NCBI GenBank assembly: GCA_937952135.1
Contig: CALFYL010000320.1
Span: 1 to 9,237, forward strand
Source: an uncultured Planctomycetia bacterium
Lineage (GTDB): Bacteria; Planctomycetota; UBA1135; GCA-002686595
Length of the DNA stretch: 9,237 nucleotides
Direction of reading: 5' to 3'
Shown here: piece after piece, positions 1-7,716 of the stretch
Position numbering within the stretch: position 1 is the first letter of the stretch
Layout: every line of letters begins with the position of its first letter
The notes under the pieces: generated by a model
Database searches by the model: none
The model's input: the letters and a program-made list of their open reading frames with translations, nothing else
Told to the model about the DNA's origin: nothing
Position numbers and translations under genes: made by a program

Positions 1-23
1 AATTTGTGGCCTGACTTTGAAGG

Positions 24-37
24 GGGCCGCGCGGCCC
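24..37 (-). terminator. Possible terminator hairpin after the DHH gene
   Basis: A perfect 14-bp palindrome (GGGCCGCGCGGCCC) lies 8 nt past the stop codon of the DHH-family gene. In minus-strand RNA it can form a 5-bp GC stem with a GCGC loop, followed by CCTTCAAAG, so the T-tract is poor. The placement fits a terminator, but GC-rich palindromes are common in this sequence and the stem is short. Confidence 0.3.
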
Positions 38-45
38 GTGCGGTC

Positions 46-1002
46 CTACGGCTGGCCCGCGGTCATCGCGGCGCGCAGCTTGTCGCCGATCTCGCGCGCC
101 AAACGCCGGGCCGCGGCGAGGTCCGGCGGGTTGGCGCCGCCCACGGCGCGGTGGCCGCCGCCGCCGTAGGTCTCCATCAACTCGCCGATGTGCACGCGCA
201 CCGGCGGGGGATTCCAGGGGTTCTCACCGGCCGAGATGTGAAAGCCCGCGCGCGTCGGGATCACGCCGACCGCGTAGTGGATGTCGGGGTAGTGGTAGAA
301 GGCGGCGAAGCGCTCGCGGCGAATCGAGTTCGACGACGCGTCGTAGACCAGCACGTGTTCGCGGCGCGACTCGACGGTCGGCGGGAACTGCTCGAGCGCC
401 TTGTCGCGGTTGCGCGCGGCGCGTTGGAAGGCTTTGTCGACGTCCGGACGGCGCGCGACGCTTTCGAGATCGCCCGCGGCCATCGCGCCGACCAGATCGT
501 CGGGCCAGTCCGGCGACGGCGCGGCGGTGAGCGCGCGCGAGATGCGCAGCGCGGGCTCGTCGCCGAACACCGCTTGCTCCACGTCGCGGAAGCGCGCGGC
601 GTCGATCACGTTCGACCAGTTCGCCATCTCCACGAAGCGCTCTTCGGGTTTGTACTCCCAGTGCTCGCGCGCGTGCTGGAGGATCAGCGGAGGGCAGCTC
701 GGGCTCGACTCGTCCCAGAGCCAGCGGTCGCTCGGAGCGTAGGCTTCGCGCAGCGCCGGCGTGAGGAAGGTCGTCGGGTGGTGGTCGAACCAGTACTCCG
801 CGCGCGGGTGGAAATGGAAGTCCACGATCGCGAAGCGCTCGCCCGCGCCGAAGGACTCCCACTCGTTGCGCTGGTCGTAGTTGATGCTGGCCCAGCGCGG
901 ATCCTCGGACTTGCGCTCCGCGAGGATGCGAGCGAGCACCGCGGCCGAGACCATGCCGTCGAAGTCGCGGTGGTAGTGAATCAACAAGCGCGCGCTGTCC
1001 AT
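46..1002 (-). CDS. DHH-family phosphoesterase (318 aa)
   Basis: A probable metal-dependent phosphoesterase of the DHH superfamily, which includes RecJ, NrnA-type nanoRNases, c-di-AMP phosphodiesterases and pyrophosphatases. The N-terminal motif is HYHRDFDG (residues 9-16, metal ligands H11, D13, D15). D61 lies in IVDFHF, the DHH signature is D73-H74-H75, and the C-terminus has a glycine-rich GGGGHRAVGGA (280-290) typical of the DHHA1 substrate-binding half. No signal peptide or membrane segment is visible, so it is probably cytosolic. At 318 residues it matches stand-alone two-domain members. The substrate (short RNA, cyclic dinucleotide or other) cannot be told from sequence. The ATG at 1002 was chosen because the conserved N-terminal strand begins three or four residues later; the frame stays open upstream only as an antisense artefact. 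There is no clear Shine-Dalgarno. It diverges from the TMTC-like gene. Confidence 0.88.
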   Translation of the reverse strand: MDSARLLIHYHRDFDGMVSAAVLARILAERKSEDPRWASINYDQRNEWESFGAGERFAIVDFHFHPRAEYWFDHHPTTFLTPALREAYAPSDRWLWDESSPSCPPLILQHAREHWEYKPEERFVEMANWSNVIDAARFRDVEQAVFGDEPALRISRALTAAPSPDWPDDLVGAMAAGDLESVARRPDVDKAFQRAARNRDKALEQFPPTVESRREHVLVYDASSNSIRRERFAAFYHYPDIHYAVGVIPTRAGFHISAGENPWNPPPVRVHIGELMETYGGGGHRAVGGANPPDLAAARRLAREIGDKLRAAMTAGQP

Positions 1003-1007
1003 GACGT

Positions 1008-1022
1008 CCGCCCGGTGGGCGG
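1008..1022 (-). promoter_or_regulatory. Hairpin just upstream of the DHH gene start
   Basis: A perfect 6-bp inverted repeat (CCGCCC/GGGCGG with a 3-nt loop) ends 5 nt before the ATG of the DHH-family gene. In minus-strand RNA the 3' arm GGGCGG occupies the position where a ribosome-binding site would be. It might limit translation initiation or be chance in GC-rich DNA. Confidence 0.25.
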
Positions 1023-1028
1023 CCCCAC

Positions 1029-1034
1029 AGGATA
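1029..1034 (-). promoter_or_regulatory. Weak -10-like box for the DHH gene
   Basis: TATCCT on the minus strand (4 of 6 to TATAAT) lies in the 93-bp divergent gap, 26 nt upstream of the DHH start. The only -35-like hexamer, TTGTCG (1055-1060), is 20 nt away, which is longer than normal. This is a tentative call based on position and the rarity of TA-containing hexamers here. Confidence 0.2.
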
Positions 1035-1080
1035 GCCGCCCGCGGAGCGAACCGCGACAACGCAACGCGAGAGTGCGATG

Positions 1081-1086
1081 TACGAT
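1081..1086 (+). promoter_or_regulatory. TANNNT box (leaderless-type -10) for the TMTC-like gene
   Basis: TACGAT ends exactly 9 nt before the ATG at 1096. The same hexamer at the same spacing precedes clpX, and TAGCCT at the same spacing precedes the GNAT gene. No good -35 is seen at 16-18 nt. If it is a real -10, transcription would begin within about 3 nt of the ATG. It would also make the in-frame ATG at 1078 untranscribed from this promoter. Confidence 0.4.
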
Positions 1087-1095
1087 CCGGCGCGC

Positions 1096-3120
1096 ATGTC
1101 GACACTCGCCGCCCTGAACGGAACGAACGACGGCTCGCAAACGACCCGAACAGGCGCCGCGCTGCTCGCGGCGGCGGTCATCGCCTGCGTGGGCTACGCG
1201 GCCTACGAAAACGGCTTCGAGGGCGTGTTCTTGTTCGACGACCACGTCGACATCGACCGCAATCCCGCGATCCGCAGCCTGAAGCCGCTTTCGCGCGTCG
1301 TGCTCGAGCAGGGACAGTCGGGAGTTTCGGGGCGGCCGCTCGTCGCGCTCTCGTACGCCTTCAACTACGCGTGGTGCGGCCTCGAGACCTGGGGCTGGCA
1401 CGCGGTGAACCTCGCGATCCACATCGCGACGGCGCTGTTTCTCTTCGGCGCGGTGCGAAGGGCGCTCAGCGCACCGCCTTTCGCCTCGCGTTGGGCCTCG
1501 CGTTCGCTGGGGGTCGCGTTCGCAAGCGCCGCGATCTGGGTCGCTCATCCGCTGACGACGGGCTCGGTGATGTATTTGGGCCAGCGCGTGGAGTCCCTGA
1601 TGGGGATGTTCTTCGCCGCGGCGCTGTACTTCGCGCTGCGCGCTTTCGCGGCGCCCGAGCGCTCGCTCTGGCGCTGGCTCGCGGTCGCCGCGTGCGCGCT
1701 CGGCACGGGCTGCAAGGAAGTGATCGTCGGGGCGCCGCTGCTCGTGCTGCTCTACGACGCGTTGTACGTGTCGGGAGGCGCCGGCGCCGCATGGCGCGCG
1801 AGAAGGGGCTTCTACAGCGCCCTTTTCGGCACGTGGCTGCTCATCGCGGTCTGGGTCGCGCTCGCGCAGGGCCGCAGCGAGTCCGTCGGCTTCGACTACT
1901 CCGAGGTGGGCCTGTGGAGTTACCTGACGACGCAGGCGTGGGCGGTCGCGCATTACGCGCGGCTGTCGCTGTGGCCGAGCCCGCTGGTGTTCGACTACGG
2001 CGTGCAACCGATCGTCGAGCTGTCGCGCTGGGCGCTGCCGGCCGCGTGCGTGCTCGTAGCCCTCGCACTCACCGTGCGGGGAGCGGCCAAGCGCTCCGGC
2101 GCGGCCTTCCTCGGCGCGTGGTGGTTCGTGATCCTCGCTCCGACCTCGAGCTTCCTGCCGATCGTGACGGAGCTCGTCGTGGAGCACCGCGCCTACTTGC
2201 CCAGCGCGGCGATCGTGCTGGCCGTCGTGCTCTGCGTGGCGACGCTGCTCGAGCGTTTCGTCGCCGCGCCGGGCGCGCGCAAATCGATCGCCATGGCGCT
2301 TTGCGCGGCGACGTGCGCCGCCGCGGTGTTCGCGACGCGCGCGCGCAACGGCGACTACGCGAGCGAGATCGGGATGTGGAAGGACGTGGTCGAAAAGTTG
2401 CCGGAGAACGACCGCGGACACGCGAGCTACGGCAACGACTTGATCACCGCGGGGCGCGTGAGCGAGGCCGGGCCGCACTTCGCCGAAGCCGTGCGCCTCG
2501 CGCCGGACAACGGTTATTGGCGCTCGAATCTGGGCACGTGGCTGCTCGGACAGGGCCAGGTCGACGCGGCGCTGGTCGAGCTCGAACGCTCGCGCGAGTT
2601 GCTGCCGGAGTACGGGCTCACGCTGCAGAACCTCGGCTCCGCCTACAACCGCAAGGGTGAGCGCGCGAAGGCGCTGGAGACATGGCGGCGAGCGCTCGAC
2701 CACGGCGCGCCGATGGCGGGGGTCGTGGCGAAGCAGATGTCGGCGATGTTGATCCCCGAAGGCCGCGAGGCGGAAGCGCTCGATGCCTGCCGCGCGGCCG
2801 TGCGGGCGGCGCCCGACGATCCCGAAGCGCTCGCGGCGCTCGCACGCTTGCTCGTGAGCGCGAAGAACGCGGCGCTGCGCGATCCGCTCCAGGCGGCCGG
2901 TCTGGCGCTGCGCGCGGCGATGTTGCGCAACAACAGCGATCCGGAGCTGTTCGAGCTGCTCGGCGATGCGTTGCTGCAACAGGGCAAGAACGGCGAAGCG
3001 GCGGGTGCGTTCCGCAACGCCGGCGCCGTGTGGCGCGCGCAGGGGCGCACGGACCGAGCGGACGCGATCGAGCGGCGCGCGCAGACGCTTTCGACGCCCT
3101 CGGGCGCGGCGGGGGGCTGA
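1096..3120 (+). CDS. TMTC / O-mannosyltransferase-like membrane protein with TPRs (674 aa)
   Basis: A probable GT-C-fold integral membrane glycosyltransferase resembling TMTC proteins, which use dolichol- or polyprenyl-linked sugars to modify proteins outside the cytoplasm. Numbering is from the ATG at 1096. After a first membrane segment (about 21-36), an acidic FDDHVDID loop (47-54) holds the Asp pair typical of GT-C enzymes. HPLTTGSV (151-158) with QRVESLMGMFF, then KEVIVGAPLLVLLYD (207-221), and PTSSFLPI...EHRAYLPS (349-370) follow the order of conserved TMTC segments. About ten hydrophobic helices end near residue 414. The remaining roughly 260 residues are alpha-helical TPR-like repeats, for example around 456-535 and 614-640, probably extracytoplasmic. 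An alternative ATG at 1078 adds six residues; 1096 is preferred because of the TACGAT box. The acceptor and donor are unknown. Confidence 0.75.
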   Translation: MSTLAALNGTNDGSQTTRTGAALLAAAVIACVGYAAYENGFEGVFLFDDHVDIDRNPAIRSLKPLSRVVLEQGQSGVSGRPLVALSYAFNYAWCGLETWGWHAVNLAIHIATALFLFGAVRRALSAPPFASRWASRSLGVAFASAAIWVAHPLTTGSVMYLGQRVESLMGMFFAAALYFALRAFAAPERSLWRWLAVAACALGTGCKEVIVGAPLLVLLYDALYVSGGAGAAWRARRGFYSALFGTWLLIAVWVALAQGRSESVGFDYSEVGLWSYLTTQAWAVAHYARLSLWPSPLVFDYGVQPIVELSRWALPAACVLVALALTVRGAAKRSGAAFLGAWWFVILAPTSSFLPIVTELVVEHRAYLPSAAIVLAVVLCVATLLERFVAAPGARKSIAMALCAATCAAAVFATRARNGDYASEIGMWKDVVEKLPENDRGHASYGNDLITAGRVSEAGPHFAEAVRLAPDNGYWRSNLGTWLLGQGQVDAALVELERSRELLPEYGLTLQNLGSAYNRKGERAKALETWRRALDHGAPMAGVVAKQMSAMLIPEGREAEALDACRAAVRAAPDDPEALAALARLLVSAKNAALRDPLQAAGLALRAAMLRNNSDPELFELLGDALLQQGKNGEAAGAFRNAGAVWRAQGRTDRADAIERRAQTLSTPSGAAGG

Positions 3121-3139
3121 GGTCGCCTCCCGGAAACGA

Positions 3140-3176
3140 CTCGCGCGCGGCTGCTCGAACGGCAGCGGCGCGCGAG
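3140..3176. terminator. Convergent-gene hairpin, possible bidirectional terminator
   Basis: Arms 3140-3154 and 3162-3176 pair at 14 of 15 positions around a 7-nt loop; the one failure is a G-G opposition (C-C on the other strand). It lies midway between the convergent stops of the TMTC-like gene (3120) and clpX (3208), where a two-way terminator is expected. Neither side has a proper T-run: minus RNA continues TCGTTTCC and plus RNA CTTCGG. It could equally be a 3'-end-stabilising structure. Confidence 0.5.
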
Positions 3177-3207
3177 CTTCGGCGCAGTAGATCGTCGGCG
3201 GCGCCGG

Positions 3208-4659
<1,452 letters not shown>

Positions 4660-4668
4660 GCGAAGAGC

Positions 4669-4674
4669 ATCGTA
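4669..4674 (-). promoter_or_regulatory. TANNNT box (leaderless-type -10) for clpX
   Basis: TACGAT on the minus strand ends exactly 9 nt before the clpX ATG, identical in sequence and spacing to the box before the TMTC-like gene. No matching -35 hexamer is visible. Together with the 285-nt gap and the hairpin after clpP, it suggests clpX has its own promoter giving a very short 5' leader. Confidence 0.4.
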
Positions 4675-4680
4675 GCGCAG

Positions 4681-4691
4681 CCGATCATCGG
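4681..4691. promoter_or_regulatory. Possible operator palindrome upstream of clpX
   Basis: CCGAT-C-ATCGG is an 11-bp perfect inverted repeat around one central base. It lies 6 nt upstream of the putative clpX -10 box, where a repressor or activator could act. It is short and no known regulator consensus is recognised. Confidence 0.2.
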
Positions 4692-4842
4692 CGCGGGGGA
4701 AGGGCCTGCGAAAGGCGGCGGATGAAGGATCTGTGACGGGCTCGGGTGCGCAAGTTTGTCCACCCTCCAACCGGCCGCAACCTCGAGCGGGACCCGCGGA
4801 AGCGAGCCCTCGAGGGCGCGAGGAGCTGTGCGGAGAAATGGT

Positions 4843-4874
4843 CGAGCGGGCGAAGCCTCGGCCTCGCCCGCTCG
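4843..4874 (-). terminator. Hairpin after clpP (attenuator or terminator)
   Basis: The stem pairs 4843-4856 with 4861-4874 around a 4-nt loop. The single imperfect pair (A4854/C4863 on the plus strand) becomes a U-G wobble in minus-strand RNA, so the structure favours transcripts running out of clpP. It starts about 70 nt beyond the clpP stop and is followed by ACCATTTCTCC, a weak T-stretch. It may partly end clpP transcription before clpX or stabilise the clpP mRNA end. Confidence 0.45.
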
Positions 4875-4944
4875 GGTTTCGATTCTCGCGCTGGTGCGAG
4901 CGGCTCGCGCGCGCGGCCGCGCTACGGGTCGAGCCGTCGCCGCA

Positions 4945-5568
4945 TCAAGTCGCGGAGGGCGGCACGGACTTTCCGGACGGCGCCACGACGTGGTCGATGA
5001 GGCCGAACTCCTTGGCCTCGTCGGCGGCGAAGAACTTGTCGCGCTCGCAGGCCTTCGCGATCTCCTTCGGCGTGCGGCCGCTGTGCTTGCCGAGGATGTC
5101 CTCGAGGATCTTCTTCATCTTGAGGATCTCGTTGACCTGGATCTCCATGTCCATCGCCGTGCCTTGGGCGCCGCCCCAAGGCTGGTGGATCATCACGCGC
5201 GAGTTCGGAAGCGCGAAGCGCTTGCCCTTCGCGCCGCCGGCGAGCAGCACCGCGCCCATCGAGGCGGCCTGCCCGAGGCAGTAGGTCGCGACGTCGGGCG
5301 TCACGAATTGCATCGTGTCGTAGATCGCCAGGCCCGAGGTCACCGAGCCTCCGGGGCTGTTGATGTAGATGTTGATGTCCTGCGACTTGTTGGTCTTGTC
5401 GAGGAACAGGAGCTGGGCCATCACCGAGTTGGCGACCGTGTCGTCGATCGCCGTGCCGATGAAGATGATCCGGTCTTCGAGCAGCCGCGAATAGATGTCG
5501 TAGGTGCGTTCGCCGCGGCCGGTCTTCTCGATGACGTAGGGGACGTAGTAGTTGGCTTGTGCGCTCAT
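4945..5568 (-). CDS. clpP: ClpP, ATP-dependent Clp protease proteolytic subunit (207 aa)
   Basis: A tetradecameric serine peptidase that degrades polypeptides fed by ClpX or another Clp ATPase. The catalytic triad is visible: Ser103 in GQAASMGA, His128 in MIHQPWGG and Asp177 in CERDKF. The oligomer-handle strand region INSPGGSVTSGLAIYDTM and the N-terminal axial-loop segment PYVIEKTGRGERTYDIYSRLL are both typical. At 207 residues it equals the E. coli precursor length. ATG 5568 is chosen because it gives the standard N-terminus; an in-frame GTG at 5589 would add seven residues. No proper Shine-Dalgarno precedes either. It lies between tig (173 nt upstream) and clpX (285 nt downstream), the classic order, with a hairpin on each side and a possible promoter just upstream. 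The C-terminus after the conserved IDHV is short. Confidence 0.97.
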   Translation of the reverse strand: MSAQANYYVPYVIEKTGRGERTYDIYSRLLEDRIIFIGTAIDDTVANSVMAQLLFLDKTNKSQDINIYINSPGGSVTSGLAIYDTMQFVTPDVATYCLGQAASMGAVLLAGGAKGKRFALPNSRVMIHQPWGGAQGTAMDMEIQVNEILKMKKILEDILGKHSGRTPKEIAKACERDKFFAADEAKEFGLIDHVVAPSGKSVPPSAT

Positions 5569-5621
5569 CTTCGTCGCTTGGGGTGGCACGTTCGGGTCGG
5601 GAAAGCGGAATCGGAGCGACG

Positions 5622-5650
5622 TGGATAAGGCTTGAGCGACGCGCGATCAA
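5622..5650 (-). promoter_or_regulatory. Candidate sigma70-type promoter for clpP
   Basis: On the minus strand TTGATC (-35, 5645-5650, 4 of 6) is separated by 17 nt from TATCCA (-10, 5622-5627, 3 of 6). The -10 ends 53 nt upstream of the clpP ATG, and the pair lies just after the hairpin that follows tig. The spacing is ideal but the hexamers are imperfect, and the promoter preferences of this organism are unknown. Confidence 0.3.
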
Positions 5651-5667
5651 GCCCGGCGGGAATGGGA

Positions 5668-5696
5668 AGGCCCGCGGCGACGGTCGCCACGGGCCT
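5668..5696 (-). terminator. Hairpin after tig (terminator or attenuator)
   Basis: The stem pairs 5668-5680 with 5684-5696 around a 3-nt loop (CGG on the plus strand). The single imperfect pair (C5675/A5689 on the plus strand) becomes a G-U wobble in minus-strand RNA, so the fold is complete only in the tig-to-clpP direction. It lies 45 nt after the tig stop and is followed by TCCCATTCCC, with no true U-tract. The candidate clpP promoter follows at once. Confidence 0.45.
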
Positions 5697-5741
5697 CGAT
5701 TCCGAAGCGCGCAACACGCTCCGCGAGCCTTCAGGTCGAGC

Positions 5742-7025
5742 TCAAACCGCGGGCGCGACCAGCTTCGCCTGGGTGCGCAGGAACGCGCGGATCTTGCGCT
5801 CGAGAATTTCCATGGCGAGCTGCTGGAGCAGGTTCTGCTGCTGGTAGAAGTCGCGGACTTCCTCGAAGCTCGTGCGGTTGCGCTGCGCGATGCCGCGCAG
5901 CTCCGCGACCATTTCGTTCTCGCTGACTTGCACTTTCTCGGCTTCGGCGATGCGCTCGATCAGGAAGTACGCCTTCGCGCCCTTGATCGCCGCCTCCGAG
6001 GCCGCCTGCTCCTGCTTCGCGACTTCCGCGTCGAGCCGCTCGCCGCTCAGCCCGCGCTCCTCGAGTTCCTTGCGCGCCTGCGCCAGCCGAGCCTTGGTCT
6101 GGTCCTCGACCATGCCGGGCGGCAGCTCCATCTCGTGCGCGTCGATCACGCGGTCGAGCAATTCTTTCTCGACGCGCTGGTTCTCGAGCTCGACGTTCGC
6201 CTTCTCGAGGCCTTCGTGCGCGCGCTTGACCAGTTCCGCATCGTCGGCGGCGCCGATCATCTTCATCAGCTCCTCGCGCGAGGGCAGAAGGATGCGGTAG
6301 GCCTGGCTCACGGTGATCTGGCACACGCCGTCCTGGCCGCGCGCCGCCTCCTCCTCGAAGTCGTCGGGGAAGTGGATCGGGCACTGCGCCACGTCGCCGT
6401 CGCGCTTGCCGACGAGCGCGTTCTTCAGCGCCTCGGGCTCGACGCCCGGGATCGTCGCCTGCGGCGAGAGGCGCAGGCCGTCGCGCGACCACACAACCTT
6501 GCCGTCGTGGAGCAGTTCCACCTTCGCCAGCGCCATGCCGTCCTCCGGCAGACCTTCGTCGCCGGCCGGCTCAGGGTGCGCCTGGTTCTTGCGCGCCTGC
6601 TCGATCGCAGCTTCGACCTCTTCGTCGAGGATCGGCGGCAGCGCGCTCTCGATCTCGAGTTCCTTGTACTGGCCCAGCTCGAACTCGGGCCGCAGGTTGA
6701 GCTCGAACTGGCGCGAGAAGTCGACGTCGACGAGCACGTCGCCGATGTCGAGGCGCGGGTGCTGGAACGGGCGCAGCTTGTTCTCGGTGACCGCCTGCTC
6801 GTAGGCCTTCTGCACGAAGCGCACGGCGACCTCGTGGCGCAGTTGCGGCCCCTGCATCTTGTTCACGACCTCCGGCGGCACCTTGCCGGGGCGGAAGCCC
6901 TTCATGCGCACCTTCTGACCGAATTCGCGCAGGGCCTTGCGGAACTCGCTTTCGAACTCGCTCGACGGAACGGTGAACGAGACGCGGGCTTGGCACGATT
7001 GGGTGCGTTCGACGGTGACTTGCAC
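5742..7025 (-). CDS. tig: Trigger factor, ribosome-associated chaperone (427 aa)
   Basis: A chaperone that docks at the ribosomal exit tunnel and shields nascent chains. The N-terminal ribosome-binding domain holds the signature GFRPGKVP (43-50), and MQVTVERTQ matches the family's opening residues. A middle FKBP-like domain (about 155-245) keeps an IPG turn (192-194) and the overall spacing. It lacks the aromatic cluster expected of an active prolyl isomerase; for example, HDGKVVWSRDG replaces the usual DGEEFEGG-like stretch. The helical C-terminal arms (about 250-420) include VIDAHEMELPPGMV (293-306), a well-conserved family segment. The length of 427 is normal (E. coli 432). The start is GTG at 7025, supported by family alignment rather than by a Shine-Dalgarno. 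It is the first gene of the tig-clpP-clpX cluster and diverges from the GNAT gene. Confidence 0.95.
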   Translation of the reverse strand: MQVTVERTQSCQARVSFTVPSSEFESEFRKALREFGQKVRMKGFRPGKVPPEVVNKMQGPQLRHEVAVRFVQKAYEQAVTENKLRPFQHPRLDIGDVLVDVDFSRQFELNLRPEFELGQYKELEIESALPPILDEEVEAAIEQARKNQAHPEPAGDEGLPEDGMALAKVELLHDGKVVWSRDGLRLSPQATIPGVEPEALKNALVGKRDGDVAQCPIHFPDDFEEEAARGQDGVCQITVSQAYRILLPSREELMKMIGAADDAELVKRAHEGLEKANVELENQRVEKELLDRVIDAHEMELPPGMVEDQTKARLAQARKELEERGLSGERLDAEVAKQEQAASEAAIKGAKAYFLIERIAEAEKVQVSENEMVAELRGIAQRNRTSFEEVRDFYQQQNLLQQLAMEILERKIRAFLRTQAKLVAPAV

Positions 7026-7121
7026 GGGATCCGAGAGGCGGCAGGACGGTTCAGGCGAGGGGCGAAAGCGAGCGTCGCGGCGCGCGTTCGACCCCCTCCG
7101 GGGCGGATTGCGAGGCGGAGC

Positions 7122-7150
7122 ACTTTATCGGGCCCGGGGGGATGCGTCCA
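7122..7150 (-). promoter_or_regulatory. Candidate sigma70-type promoter for tig
   Basis: On the minus strand TGGACG (-35, 7145-7150, 4 of 6) stands 17 nt from TAAAGT (-10, 7122-7127, 4 of 6). The expected start near 7115 gives a leader of about 90 nt before the GTG of tig. TA-containing hexamers are scarce in this 190-bp divergent gap, which adds some weight. Confidence 0.4.
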
Positions 7151-7200
7151 CGGCGGGCGCGGACACCGTGGCCACGCTCGCAACGCAGCCGTTGGGCGTC

Positions 7201-7206
7201 TAGCCT
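7201..7206 (+). promoter_or_regulatory. TANNNT box (leaderless-type -10) for the GNAT gene
   Basis: TAGCCT ends exactly 9 nt before the ATG at 7216, the same spacing as the TACGAT boxes before clpX and the TMTC-like gene. The -35 region is poor (TCGCAA at 17 nt, 3 of 6). A G-run (GGGGG) 2 nt before the ATG is too close to act as a normal Shine-Dalgarno. Confidence 0.35.
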
Positions 7207-7215
7207 GCGGGGGTC

Positions 7216-7677
7216 ATGAAACTCCACCTTCGCCGCATCGAGAGCTTCGAGGCCGCGCTCGAGCTGGCGCCGGAGCTCGACCGCCACGCCGCCGAGTTCT
7301 GGACCCAGTTCTCCGACTCGCCGTGGCCCGCGGGCGCCGCCGCACGCTTCCTTCACAAGCACTTCGCGGACCCTGAGACGGTGCTGGTCGTGGCCAGCGA
7401 CGACACGCGCCCCGAACCGTGGGGCCTGTGCCTCACCGGGCCCTTCGTCGATCCGCTGCGGGGCGATGCGACCCCGATGGTGCTGGTCCTGCACGTCGAT
7501 CCGTCGCTGCGCCACCGCGGCGTCGCCAACGAAATGATCGAGGACGCGTCGCGCGCGCTCAAGGCGCGAGGCCTGGCGCGGCTCGCGGCCCGGGTCGGCC
7601 ACAACGACGACGCCTTGATCTCGATGGGCGAGCGCTGGGGCTTCGTGCGCGCCTGGGAGTGGATGCTGCGCGAGTGA
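7216..7677 (+). CDS. GNAT-family N-acetyltransferase (153 aa)
   Basis: A probable acetyl-CoA-dependent N-acyltransferase. The core beta strand MVLVLHVDPSLRHRGVA (88-104) leads into the acetyl-CoA pyrophosphate loop R99-H100-R101-G102-V103-A104 (the R/Q-x-x-G-x-G/A pattern). The helix NEMIEDASRALKARG follows, then the motif-B region with N130 and a terminal MGERWGFVRAWEWML segment typical of GNAT C-termini. The N-terminal half (PWPAGAAARFLHKHF and a WGLCLTGPF strand) fits the substrate-side part of the fold. The length of 153 is normal. The substrate (small molecule, protein N-terminus or antibiotic) cannot be inferred. ATG 7216 is supported by the beta-strand start and the TAGCCT box. It diverges from tig and converges on the small helical gene with only 39 nt between stops. 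Confidence 0.85.
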   Translation: MKLHLRRIESFEAALELAPELDRHAAEFWTQFSDSPWPAGAAARFLHKHFADPETVLVVASDDTRPEPWGLCLTGPFVDPLRGDATPMVLVLHVDPSLRHRGVANEMIEDASRALKARGLARLAARVGHNDDALISMGERWGFVRAWEWMLRE

Positions 7678-7716
7678 GCGGCTGCGCGTTCTCGCCCTAC
7701 CCTCCGCGCGTTCGCC

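Noticed and set aside
1003..2979. A very long minus-strand open frame continuing upstream of the DHH gene (977 codons in all)
   Set aside because: It is antisense to the TMTC-like gene, Arg/His/Ala-rich, without domain patterns. GC-rich codon bias removes stops from antisense frames.
4660..4770. N-terminal extension of ClpX from a TTG at 4770
   Set aside because: The added residues resemble no ClpX leader, and the TACGAT box and ATG at 4659 give a family-like start.
4660..4944. An extra small gene in the 285-nt clpP-clpX gap
   Set aside because: The frames here only extend shadows of the neighbours, and none has a start, codon bias and sensible protein sequence together.
7148..7171. Inverted repeat CCACGG/CCGTGG in the tig-GNAT gap
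   Set aside because: A 6-bp stem with a 12-nt loop is expected by chance in GC-rich sequence and overlaps the better-supported tig promoter candidate.
5559..7376. A 605-codon plus-strand open frame across tig
   Set aside because: It is antisense to the well-supported trigger factor gene and has a composition typical of a shadow frame (Leu/Arg/Ala-rich, no motifs).
7678..7716. A terminator between the convergent GNAT and small helical genes
   Set aside because: Only 5-bp inverted repeats with long loops are present and there is no T-tract.
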